DNA from: DASRDB01 sp035652815 | GTDB lineage: Bacteria > Chloroflexota > Ktedonobacteria > Ktedonobacterales > Ktedonobacteraceae | Length of the DNA: 64,000 nucleotides | Assembly: GCA_035652815.1 (NCBI GenBank) | Contig: DASRDB010000003.1 | Location: 806,001-870,000 of the forward strand | Direction of reading: 5' to 3' | Shown: piece by piece, positions 50,639 through 58,394 of the stretch | How the letters are laid out: each line of letters begins with the position of its first letter | Position numbering within the stretch: the stretch's first letter is position 1 | The notes under the pieces: model-generated | What the model saw: the letters and a program-made list of their open reading frames with translations, nothing else | Databases searched by the model: none | Told to the model about the DNA's origin: nothing | Program-made: the position numbers and the translations under genes

Positions 50639-51058
50639 ATGTCAACACAGGAAGTCTCTTCGGATGGGAAGCTGGCTGCCAGCAATGAGTTGCGTGCTGA
50701 AAGGCAGCATGAGATGCGCGAGCGGACCATCTTCGGGCTGGCGCTGGCCCTGGCGACGGAACCTTCCAAACTTGGGCAGTTGCGGCAGATGCTGATGGAT
50801 CTCTCGAAACTGCAAGTTCTTCCTGAAGAATTCATGACCTGGGCATGTGAGCGCGTTGATGAACGATTGCTGGCGATGGCGCTTGAATATGCTCATGACG
50901 CCGAAGTGCTGCTGCAAATCCTCTCCTTCAAAGGCGGGAGATGTGCCGGTCTCCTGCGCGATATTGAAGACCTGTATCAGCAAGAGAAGATATCGCAACG
51001 GGTCTATGTCACAGCGAAGCTCTTGCTGCGGGACTTTGCACCACCGAAGACTGAGTAG
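50639..51058 (+). CDS. Helical protein of unknown function
   Basis: A 139-residue soluble helical protein ('RERTIFGLALALATEPSKLG', 'LRDIEDLYQQEKISQRVYVT'). AAAGGAGAAGC lies ahead of the ATG. No family recognised and no catalytic motif seen. It is fourth in the row, 28 bases after the previous gene and 23 before the FAD-oxidase gene. Confidence 0.5.
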   Translation: MSTQEVSSDGKLAASNELRAERQHEMRERTIFGLALALATEPSKLGQLRQMLMDLSKLQVLPEEFMTWACERVDERLLAMALEYAHDAEVLLQILSFKGGRCAGLLRDIEDLYQQEKISQRVYVTAKLLLRDFAPPKTE

Positions 51059-51081
51059 CCATCTCATGAGGAGGTAGACAA

Positions 51082-52503
51082 ATGTTTGAGAGCGCTCCCA
51101 ACCCTACGGCCCTTCGTGACTTCAGGACTCATCTGCGCGGTGAACTGATCCTCCCAAGCGACGATGGCTACGACAGCGCTCGCCGTGTGTGGAACGGCAC
51201 GATTGACAAATATCCAGCCCTGATTTGCCGGTGCGCGAACCGTACTGATGTCCTGCGCGCGGTCGATTTCGCCCACAGCCAGCAGCTTACCGTCGCCGTC
51301 CGGGGTGGTGGTCACAGCCTCATTGGCCAGTCCGTCTGTGACGGGGGCATCGTCATTGACCTTGCGCAGATGAAGGGCATGCAGGTTGATCCTGTCAAAT
51401 GCACAGCGCGGGCCGAAGCCGGACTGACCCTCGGCGAATTCGTCCGACGGTCACAACCCTTTGGGCTGGTGACTACGACCGGGACCGTTGCTGGAACGGG
51501 GCTTTCGGGCCTCACACTTGGCGGCGGACTGGGATGGTTTATGGGGAAATACGGCTTGACCATTGACAACCTGCTTTCGGTTGAGATCGTCACCGCTGAT
51601 GGGCGCGTTCTCACAGCCAGCGCGACCTCGCATCCCGACCTGTTCTGGGGCGTGCGCGGTGGTGGCGGGAACTTCGGCATCGTGACGGCCTTCGAGTTCC
51701 GCATGCACCCGGTCGGCCAGGTGCTGGCTGGCAAGGTCGTCTATCCGATGACCCGGGCGAGAGATGTTCTGCGCTTTTATCGAGAGTACACCAGCACCGC
51801 GCCTGATGAACTGACGGCTTACGCATCCCTCATGACCACGCCGACCGGTCACCCCGCAATTGCCATCAACCTCTGCTACTGCGGGAACCTGGATGAGGGC
51901 GAGCGCGTCGTTGCGCCGGTCAGGAAGTTTGGTCTGCCTCTGGTCGATCTGATTCGCCCCAGGCCTTACCTCACAGTCATCACCTGTGCCGATGCGGGGG
52001 CACCTGACGGACGAAACTACTACCAGAAAGCGAGTACGCTGAAGCATCTCAGCGATGAGGCAATTGACGCGATTGCCGACTACAGCGCAGTCTGTCCCTC
52101 CCCATTTTCACAGGTGCTGATTCAACATGTTCATGGAGCCGCAAGCCGGGTCAGCCCGACCGAAACCGCCTTTGCGCTCCGCGATGAGTCCTATGTTGTA
52201 AGCATCGTTGCCGCCTGGGAGGACGATCAAGCCAATCTACATAGAGCGTGGACTCATAGGTTCTGGACCGCGATGCAACCATTTGCAAGCAAAGGAGTCT
52301 ATGTCAATTTCCTGGATGAGGAGCGGGAAGAGCAGGTGCGGGCCACATATGGAGTCAACTACGACCGCTTAGCCGCGCTCAAGAACACATATGACCCAAC
52401 CAACTTCTTCTCGCTCAACCAGAATATCAGGCCAACAATGAAAAGATTACACCCATTAGCCCAAAATTGGAGCATCCAAGGCAGCATAAAAAGCGCATCT
52501 TGA
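51082..52503 (+). CDS. FAD-linked oxidase (PCMH-type FAD domain, BBE C-terminus)
   Basis: A 473-residue flavoprotein oxidase. The FAD-binding domain has ICRCANRTDVLRAVDFAH, then VAVRGGGHSLIGQS, whose histidine is the usual site of 8-alpha covalent FAD attachment, then 'GTGLSGLTLGGGLGWFMGKY' and GLTIDNLLSVEIVTADG. The expected second attachment cysteine of bi-covalent members is not obvious. The C-terminal berberine-bridge element is YDPTNFFSLNQNI. It probably oxidises an alcohol or closes a ring in a small molecule. AGGAGG lies before the ATG. It ends the five-gene row. Confidence 0.88.
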   Translation: MFESAPNPTALRDFRTHLRGELILPSDDGYDSARRVWNGTIDKYPALICRCANRTDVLRAVDFAHSQQLTVAVRGGGHSLIGQSVCDGGIVIDLAQMKGMQVDPVKCTARAEAGLTLGEFVRRSQPFGLVTTTGTVAGTGLSGLTLGGGLGWFMGKYGLTIDNLLSVEIVTADGRVLTASATSHPDLFWGVRGGGGNFGIVTAFEFRMHPVGQVLAGKVVYPMTRARDVLRFYREYTSTAPDELTAYASLMTTPTGHPAIAINLCYCGNLDEGERVVAPVRKFGLPLVDLIRPRPYLTVITCADAGAPDGRNYYQKASTLKHLSDEAIDAIADYSAVCPSPFSQVLIQHVHGAASRVSPTETAFALRDESYVVSIVAAWEDDQANLHRAWTHRFWTAMQPFASKGVYVNFLDEEREEQVRATYGVNYDRLAALKNTYDPTNFFSLNQNIRPTMKRLHPLAQNWSIQGSIKSAS

Positions 52504-52579
52504 CTGATATGCTGAGCGGCGCTCAGCATGTCGTGTGCCAGCCTTGAGGCTAACTACATCCTCTGCGAAAATACCCTGT

Positions 52580-52660
52580 CTGTCATCCTGAGCGCAGCGA
52601 AGGATCTCCGGTGCGATCGTGCTGGGTGACACAGATCCTTCGCTGCGCTCAGGATGACAG
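52580..52660. repeat. Family A palindromic repeat
   Basis: Arms CTGTCATCCTGAGCGCAGCG and CGCTGCGCTCAGGATGACAG around a central spacer of about 25 bases. It lies between the FAD-oxidase gene and the end of the convergent thrS paralog. Confidence 0.8.
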
Positions 52661-52674
52661 AGGGTGAGAGGTCC

Positions 52675-54552
52675 CTACAATCCCATCCGCCTCTCTTTCA
52701 CAACATTCTGTACACGCTCTACAAACTGCTCAATCAGCATCACACCCAGATTCTCATTCCCCCGAAGGCGCACAGACACTGCTTCATCCACCCCCTCTTT
52801 ATCGCCAACCACCAGCATATATGGAATCTTCTGCAACTGCGCATCTCGCAGCTTCGCATTCATGCGCTCGCCTCGTTTATCCACTTCGGCACGCACACCC
52901 GCCGCTACCAGCTTCGATAGCACTTTGTTTGCATACTCGATATGGCGGTCGGCAATCGGGATTACCACAGCCTGCACCGGAGCAAGCCATACAGGAAAAG
53001 CCCCCGCGTAATGCTCGATCAAAATGGCTATCAAGCGTTCAACCGAGCCAGGAGCGCGATGAATCATCACGGGTCGATGTCGCTCTCCATCCTCGCCGAT
53101 ATACCACAGGTCGAAGCGTTCCGGCAAGTTGTAGTCAACCTGAATCGTGCCAAGCTGCCATTCGCGGCCAAGCGCGTCAGAAAACAGCAGATCGAGCTTC
53201 GGTCCATAGAAACCTGCCTCGCCCTCCTCTTTCGTATAGGGGAAGTTCAGCTTTTCCAACGCCCGCGCTATCGCGGCCTCGGCTTTTGCCCATACCTCGT
53301 CGCTACCGATATACTTCGAGCTAAGTGGGTCGCGCACTCCCACTCGCCCTCGATACTGGTGAATGCCCAGCGCCTGGAAAACATAGCGCACAAAATCCAC
53401 GACCTGTATAAACTCATCGTCCAGTTGCTCAGGCATGGCGAAGATGTGCGAGTCATCAATCGTGAAGCCTCTTGAGCGCAGCAGTCCATGAATTTGCCCC
53501 GCCTTCTCGTAACGGTAGACCATGCCGAACTCGGCCAGTCGCAGCGGCAATTCACGATACGAACGCATCTCACTCTTGTAAATGGCGATGGGATGCGGGC
53601 AATTCATCGGCCTCAAGGCATAAACTTCCCCTTGCGGCTCATCTGGCTCAGAGTCTTCTCGGGGCTTCACCTCCATAGGCGGGTACATCTCTTCGCGGTA
53701 TTTGTACCAGTGACCGCTTCTCCGGTACAAATCCAACAAACCAATTTGCGGCGTCATCACTGGCACATAGCCGCGCCGCAGTTGCTCGTCATGCAAAAAG
53801 CCCTCCAGGGCTTCTCGCAGCATCGCCCCTTTCGGCAACCAGAGCGGCAATCCAGCGCCAACCTCAGAGGAAAACATAAACAGTCCCAGTTCGCGCCCCA
53901 GCTTGCGATGGTCGCGCTTCTGCGCATCTTCCAGCCGCGACAGGTATTGCTCCAGTTCCTCCTGCGAATCCCATACCGTACCATAAACGCGCTGCAACAT
54001 TGGCCTTTGCTCATCGCCTCGCCAGTACGCACCTCCTACGCGCAGCAACTTGAAAGGCCCAATCTCACCCGCCTGTTCCAGAAGCGGCCCCATACACACA
54101 TCCACAAAGCCGCGAATAGAGCAGACAGGCACCTCGTCCGGCCATTTCCCGCCATCATGCGCGTGGCACAACTGGGGAAAATGCTGCTGTTCCGCATATG
54201 GCTGTACCTCCGCCTCTGGCATCTCCTCGATCATCTCAACCTTGTGGTTCTGCCCGCGCTCGCGAAAGTACAGCAAAGCCTGCTGTCTCGACCAATGACT
54301 TCGCTCGAAAGGATATTTCCCCTGCATAATTTCTGCCATGACCCGCTCAATCTTAGGAAAATCCTCTGGTGAAAGCGCCTCTGGCAGTTCAACATCATAA
54401 TAAAATCCAAATTCATCGACTCCCGCACTGGCGAACTTCGCTCCTGGATACAATTCCGTCAGCGCAGCCGCCAGCACATGCGCCGCAGAATATCTCATGC
54501 ATCGTAACCGCGCCTGTTCTACATCTCCCTGGCGTCTCTCGTCGAGTAACAT
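52675..54552 (-). CDS. thrS2: Threonyl-tRNA synthetase paralog with degraded editing site
   Basis: Charges tRNA-Thr with threonine. The 625-residue protein lacks the N-terminal TGS domain and begins at the editing domain. Two of the four editing ligands are lost: the HxxxH helix reads YSAAH (Tyr21 for His; His25 kept) and CxxxH reads CMGPL (Cys153 kept, Leu157 for His). The aminoacylation core is intact: Zn-binding Cys in RPMNCPHPIAIY, motif 2 arginine in VYRYEKAG, Zn histidines in IDDSHIF and MIHRAPGS. The MNCPHP sequence differs from the usual MNCPHH. AAAGGAGAAGG lies before the ATG. It has its own T-box leader. It may be a resistance or stress copy. Confidence 0.93.
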   Translation of the reverse strand: MLLDERRQGDVEQARLRCMRYSAAHVLAAALTELYPGAKFASAGVDEFGFYYDVELPEALSPEDFPKIERVMAEIMQGKYPFERSHWSRQQALLYFRERGQNHKVEMIEEMPEAEVQPYAEQQHFPQLCHAHDGGKWPDEVPVCSIRGFVDVCMGPLLEQAGEIGPFKLLRVGGAYWRGDEQRPMLQRVYGTVWDSQEELEQYLSRLEDAQKRDHRKLGRELGLFMFSSEVGAGLPLWLPKGAMLREALEGFLHDEQLRRGYVPVMTPQIGLLDLYRRSGHWYKYREEMYPPMEVKPREDSEPDEPQGEVYALRPMNCPHPIAIYKSEMRSYRELPLRLAEFGMVYRYEKAGQIHGLLRSRGFTIDDSHIFAMPEQLDDEFIQVVDFVRYVFQALGIHQYRGRVGVRDPLSSKYIGSDEVWAKAEAAIARALEKLNFPYTKEEGEAGFYGPKLDLLFSDALGREWQLGTIQVDYNLPERFDLWYIGEDGERHRPVMIHRAPGSVERLIAILIEHYAGAFPVWLAPVQAVVIPIADRHIEYANKVLSKLVAAGVRAEVDKRGERMNAKLRDAQLQKIPYMLVVGDKEGVDEAVSVRLRGNENLGVMLIEQFVERVQNVVKERRMGL

Positions 54553-54605
54553 AGCCTTCTCCTTTCCTTGAGGCTATACAAATGACAACCGGCAACAACA
54601 CAAAC

Positions 54606-55020
54606 AAAAAGGCCTTTCCATCCCGATATGGGACGAAAAGGCCAGAATCTTCCCTTTCGTGGTTCCACCCACGTTCCGCGCTATACCAACTGGCAGTGAT
54701 TATGGATTTTTACCAAGAAAGAGAGGATATCCAGGCCTGTCATCCTTCGCTGCGCTCAGGATCTCGGTCACAAGCCGAATCCAACGTCGAGGCCGGAGAT
54801 CCTTCGCTGCGCTCAGGATGACATAGGGCAAGCATTCCCTCATATTTTGTAAAAAATCATAATCACATCCCTGCATAACGCGCTCGCCCGACCGCTAACG
54901 GGGTCGAACCGTGTACCTTCAACAAAAATGCCTACCGGTACAGGCTAACGAGGGGTATCACACTCCTTGCGAGTAAGAACGCTTTCAGCCGCTGGCGTTT
55001 CCTCTCTGTCTACTCCTGGA
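54606..55020 (-). promoter_or_regulatory. T-box leader of the thrS paralog, with an inserted palindromic repeat
   Basis: On the minus strand, in order: AGAGAG near 55007, the distal loop motif GGCTGAAAGC near 54990, a specifier loop with GATACC (codon ACC, Thr, 54956-54954), then the antiterminator T-box GTGGGTGGAACCACG (54671-54657), and a terminator GGCCTTTTCGTCCC...AAAGGCC (54643-54611) with TTTTT. Between Stem I and antiterminator lies a family A repeat (54738-54823) inside a longer imperfect stem (54696-54713 with 54849-54866). Confidence 0.85.
54738..54823. repeat. Composite family A repeat inside a T-box leader
   Basis: CTGTCATCCTTCGCTGCGCT at the left and GATCCTTCGCTGCGCTCAGG near the right end share the same core in direct orientation, so the element is a hybrid of two half-copies. 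It is enclosed by GTGATTATGGATTTTTAC (54696-54713) and GTAAAAAATCATAATCAC (54849-54866), which pair at 16 of 18 positions. Confidence 0.7.
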
Positions 55021-55078
55021 AAGGGACATGTCTCGTGTGTGCCTCTATTCGGTTCGCAAACTAAATTGGGAATTGTAG

Positions 55079-55236
55079 GGACGCGATTCATCGCGTCCAC
55101 CTATCTCAACCCGCCTGGGCAGTCGGACGCGATTCATCGCGTCCACCTATCTCAACCCGCCTGGGCAGTCGGACGCGATTCATCGCGTCCATCTATCTCA
55201 ACCCGCCTGGGCAGTCGGACGCGATTCATCGCGTCC
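55079..55236. repeat. Tandem array of family C palindromes, 46-bp period
   Basis: GGACGCGATTCATCGCGTCC occurs four times, at 55079, 55125, 55171 and 55217, separated by three 26-base spacers (ACCTATCTCAACCCGCCTGG then GCAGTC; the third differs by one base). Outer flanks are GTAGGG and CCCTAC, as in the single copy at 17854. It lies between the two thrS genes, upstream of the thrS2 leader and downstream of thrS. Confidence 0.9.
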
Positions 55237-55260
55237 CTACAATTCGTTTATCGTCACAAC

Positions 55261-57054
55261 CTACAATTCACGGCTCTTCGTAGCAATAATGCTCGTAATA
55301 CGCTGCACAAAGTCGTTTAATGGTGTTGCGCCAAGATTCTCGTTGGTGCGCAGGCGCACGGCTACGGCGTTATTGGCCGCTTCCTTGTCACCTACCACCA
55401 GCATGTAGGGAATCTTCTGCAACTGAGCGTCACGTACCTTCGCGTTCATACGCTCGCCCCGGTCGTCTACCTGGGCGCGCACACCCGCCGCCTTTAGCGC
55501 CTGCAATACCTGGTTGGCGTATTCGATATGGCGGTCGGCAATCGGAATCACCATCGCCTGCACCGGAGCAAGCCAGACCGGGAACGCACCCGCGTAATGT
55601 TCGATAATCATGGCCATGAAACGCTCCGTCGAACCCGTGACAGCGCGGTGAATCATGACCGGGCGATGCGGCTGCCCATCTTCGCCGATATACTCAAGTT
55701 CAAAGTTGATGGGCTGCACGAAGTCAAGCTGCACCGTTGAACACTGCCAGTCGCGGCCAAGCGCATCACGCACCATGAAGTCCGTTTTGGGGCCATAGAA
55801 GGCCGCCTCGCCGATCATTTCGCGATACTGGATGCCCTTGTTCTCGACCGCCTGTCGCAGCGCGCTCTCCGCCTGCTCCCAGACCTCATCGCTACCAGCA
55901 TAATCCTCTTTCTTGTTGGGATCACGCAGCGAAAGCGAAATCCAGTAGTCCGTCAGCCCATAGGTGTTGAAGACCTCTAACGTCAGGTCGATGGCGCGGT
56001 TGAACTCCTCCTGAATCTGGTCAGGCCGCATGAAGACGTGCGCGTCATCCTGCGTCAGGCTGCGCACCCTCGCCAGGCCCGTCAACGTTCCCGCCTTCTC
56101 GTAGCGGTAGAGCGTGGCGAACTCGGCGTAGCGTACCGGCAGTTCGCGATAGCTGTGCATCTGCGACTTGTACAGCGTAATGTGATGTGGACAGTTCATC
56201 GGCTTAAGGACAATCGCGTCATCCTCGGACATCTCCTGCTCGCCATGCATCACCGGGAACATATTCTCACGATAGTTATACCAGTGCTTCGACGTCTTGT
56301 ACAGCTTAACCTTGCCGATGTGCGACGTCCATACATGCTGGTAGCCGTATTTCTCCTGCGTCTCGCGCACATAGCTCTCCATCTCATGACGCAGTGTCTC
56401 GCCGTTCGGCAGGAAGAGCGGCACGCCAGCCGGAACCTCATCGCTGATAACAAAGAGCTTCAACTCCCGGCCTAGCTTGCGATGGTCGCGTTTCAGCGCC
56501 TCTTCCAGCCGCCACAGGTACTGATCCAGTTCCTCCTGCGTGAACCAGGCCGTACCATAAATGCGCTGCAACATCGGGCGATGCTCGTCACCACGCCAGT
56601 ACGCGCCCGCCACGCGCATCAATTTGAACGGCCCGATCTGTCCCGTATTATCGACATGCGGCCCCTTACATAGGTCCAGGAAGGTATCCTGCGTATAAAT
56701 GCCAACCTCTTCATCGGGCAGGTTCTCGATCAATTCCACTTTGTAGACCTGGCCCTTGTCGCGGAAGTATTGCAGCGCCTTCTCACGCGGCCAGCGATCA
56801 CGAATAAAGGGATACTTGCCAGCGACAATGCGCGCCATCCGCTGCTCGATATCCGGCAAGTCTTCCGGCGTCAGCGAGCGCGGCAGTTCAAAGTCATAAT
56901 AAAAGCCATCCTCGATAGCCGGGCCAATCCCCAGCTTTGCATCCGGGAAAATCTCCAGCACCGCCTCCGCCATCACGTGCGCGGCGGAATGCCTCATACG
57001 TTGAATCGGCGAATACCCTACCGATTCCTCCAGTTCTGCGACGACCGACGACAT
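55261..57054 (-). CDS. thrS: Threonyl-tRNA synthetase
   Basis: The standard housekeeping ThrRS. The 597-residue protein also lacks the TGS domain, starting 20 residues before the editing motif HSAAH (His22, His26), with the second half in CKGPHVDNTG (Cys129, His133): all four editing ligands are present. The catalytic core has LKPMNCPHHITLY (Zn Cys), TLYRYEKAGTL (motif 2), DDAHVF and MIHRAVTGSTER, and a C-terminal anticodon-binding domain. The ATG at 57054 has AGGAGGT eight bases before it; an earlier in-frame ATG at 57096 falls inside the leader terminator. The paralog 52675-54552 follows downstream with its own leader. Confidence 0.97.
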   Translation of the reverse strand: MSSVVAELEESVGYSPIQRMRHSAAHVMAEAVLEIFPDAKLGIGPAIEDGFYYDFELPRSLTPEDLPDIEQRMARIVAGKYPFIRDRWPREKALQYFRDKGQVYKVELIENLPDEEVGIYTQDTFLDLCKGPHVDNTGQIGPFKLMRVAGAYWRGDEHRPMLQRIYGTAWFTQEELDQYLWRLEEALKRDHRKLGRELKLFVISDEVPAGVPLFLPNGETLRHEMESYVRETQEKYGYQHVWTSHIGKVKLYKTSKHWYNYRENMFPVMHGEQEMSEDDAIVLKPMNCPHHITLYKSQMHSYRELPVRYAEFATLYRYEKAGTLTGLARVRSLTQDDAHVFMRPDQIQEEFNRAIDLTLEVFNTYGLTDYWISLSLRDPNKKEDYAGSDEVWEQAESALRQAVENKGIQYREMIGEAAFYGPKTDFMVRDALGRDWQCSTVQLDFVQPINFELEYIGEDGQPHRPVMIHRAVTGSTERFMAMIIEHYAGAFPVWLAPVQAMVIPIADRHIEYANQVLQALKAAGVRAQVDDRGERMNAKVRDAQLQKIPYMLVVGDKEAANNAVAVRLRTNENLGATPLNDFVQRITSIIATKSREL

Positions 57055-57080
57055 AGTACCAACCTCCTCAAAATTCCAAT

Positions 57081-57377
57081 AAAAAAACCTTCTCATCCCT
57101 CACTGGGACGAAAAGGCTCAATTGCTCTCCGTGGTTCCACCCACATTCCGCGTTTTCCAGCATCAAACACACAACGACATCCACCGCATCCTGAAAACGC
57201 GCTCGTGCGATCTCTAACGGGATCGAACCGTGTACCTTCAGCCTCTAAGAGGCCTACCGGTACAGGCTGGCGAGTGGTATCGTTCTCCTTGCTGGCCGGT
57301 GCGCTTTCAGCCGCTGGCGCATCCTCTCTGCCTGCCTCCGGGGAGAGACATGTCTCGCGTAAGCCAAATTGTGTCTT
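57081..57377 (-). promoter_or_regulatory. T-box leader of thrS
   Basis: On the minus strand: AGAGAG near 57330, the distal motif GGCTGAAAGC near 57310, a specifier loop with GATACC followed by A (codon ACC, Thr, 57278-57276), a stem CGCGTTTTC/GAAAACGCG, the T-box GTGGGTGGAACCACG (57144-57130) and a terminator CCTTTTCGTCCC...GAGAAGG with TTTTTTT (57117-57081). Uncharged tRNA-Thr should favour antitermination. Unlike the thrS2 leader it has no insertion. Confidence 0.9.
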
Positions 57378-57383
57378 GTAGCT

Positions 57384-57412
57384 ATTCTAACATAGAAGAG
57401 AACGGAAGTAAA
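57384..57412 (-). promoter_or_regulatory. Promoter of the thrS leader
   Basis: TTTACT (57412-57407) and TAGAAT (57389-57384) with 17 bases between, and a TG one base before the -10. Predicted start near 57377. Confidence 0.6.
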
Positions 57413-57438
57413 TAGGCATAATCCGGTGATTACCCATC

Positions 57439-57523
57439 GGCGAACGGGGGATTCTTCGCTGCGCTCAGCATGACATACTCCAGCCATGTCATGCTGAGCG
57501 CAGCGAAGAATCCCCCGTTCGCC
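57439..57523. repeat. Family A element, perfect 38-bp inverted repeat
   Basis: Left arm 57439-57476 (starting GGCGAACGGGGGATTCTTCG) and right arm 57486-57523 are exact complements with a nine-base loop, the longest perfect palindrome in the window. Polarity is inverted compared with most family A copies. It lies between the thrS promoter and the toxin-like gene. Confidence 0.9.
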
Positions 57524-57649
57524 CTATCACTGCTTCCTAAAAATCGTGAGCGAGAAAGAAAAGTAAAATAGGATTTTTTCCCATTTCCTGAAATTGATGC
57601 CAGAGACCAGTATATTGAACAACAGATATATATTGAAGAGGTAGAAATC

Positions 57650-58306
57650 ATGGCATCACAAACGCAAAAATCCTCTGCCGGAAGCCTACTCCTTCTGCTC
57701 TTACTACTTGGATTGCTTGGCCTGCTTCTCTTTGCGCTCCCCTCCATCAACTCGCAGGAGACTACCAGCACTCAGACAACTTCAGATGGGCAGTGCCTGA
57801 ACAATGGACAAAGTTTTAACGCCAGACAGGAAGCATTTACCCTGGCACAACAAGCAGAACAGTATCGAACTACACATCCATTTAGGGGCAATTATGGGCT
57901 TGGTTCGTATACCATTTGTTATAAGAATAGAGATCAACAGCGTTTTCAATCAGACGTTTATCGAGGCTTTGATCGAGAGGATACAGAGAATCAGCTCGAT
58001 CATAGCGAACAATTCACCTATAAATGGCTACAGGATAACCTCTCACAGCTATCCGTTGATAGAAACACCATCCAGGCTATCTACGTCGTCATTTTTAGTC
58101 AAATAGTTGTCTGTACTCCCTGTAGACAGGATATGGTAACGTGGCAAAAAGACTTACGCGAAAAAGCACAAATGAAGCAGGTTTACCTCTACATCTGGGA
58201 TATTGCAAGGGGAAAAGGTTTTGATCCTGGAAAATATCCCAAAGGTAAAGGCAAGTCCGTTTCTTTAAGGGATTTAGAGCGAGTCGATATCGAGTTTGTT
58301 CCCTAG
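57650..58306 (+). CDS. Membrane-anchored or secreted protein with deaminase-like C-terminus, putative toxin
   Basis: A 218-residue protein. Residues 12-31 are a leucine-rich signal/anchor (SLLLLLLLLGLLGLLLF). The C-terminal part carries HSE at 118-120 in a helix (DHSEQFTYKWLQDNL) and, after a beta strand (IQAIYVVIFS), CTPC at 155-158 opening another helix (CRQDMVTWQKDL). H-x-E then CxxC about 35 residues later is the zinc-site order of the cytidine-deaminase fold used by many bacterial toxins. The next gene, 88 bases later, encodes a SUKH protein, the commonest immunity family for such toxins. The assignment is inference; a non-toxic role is possible. Confidence 0.5.
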   Translation: MASQTQKSSAGSLLLLLLLLGLLGLLLFALPSINSQETTSTQTTSDGQCLNNGQSFNARQEAFTLAQQAEQYRTTHPFRGNYGLGSYTICYKNRDQQRFQSDVYRGFDREDTENQLDHSEQFTYKWLQDNLSQLSVDRNTIQAIYVVIFSQIVVCTPCRQDMVTWQKDLREKAQMKQVYLYIWDIARGKGFDPGKYPKGKGKSVSLRDLERVDIEFVP

Positions 58307-58394
58307 TCAGGAATATTATAAGCTTGACCATGAAGCTCTTTTGTTCTATAGTTGTGCCAAAGGCAAAAGGTTATAAGAAAGATCGGTGTTATAC

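Noticed and set aside
53488..54372. 294-codon frame opposite the thrS paralog
   Set aside because: Antisense to a recognised synthetase; no domain signs and no binding site.
55079..55236. Possible CRISPR array (20-bp repeat, 26-bp spacers)
   Set aside because: The spacers are identical except for one base, the unit is a perfect palindrome present elsewhere as a dispersed repeat, and no cas genes are near.
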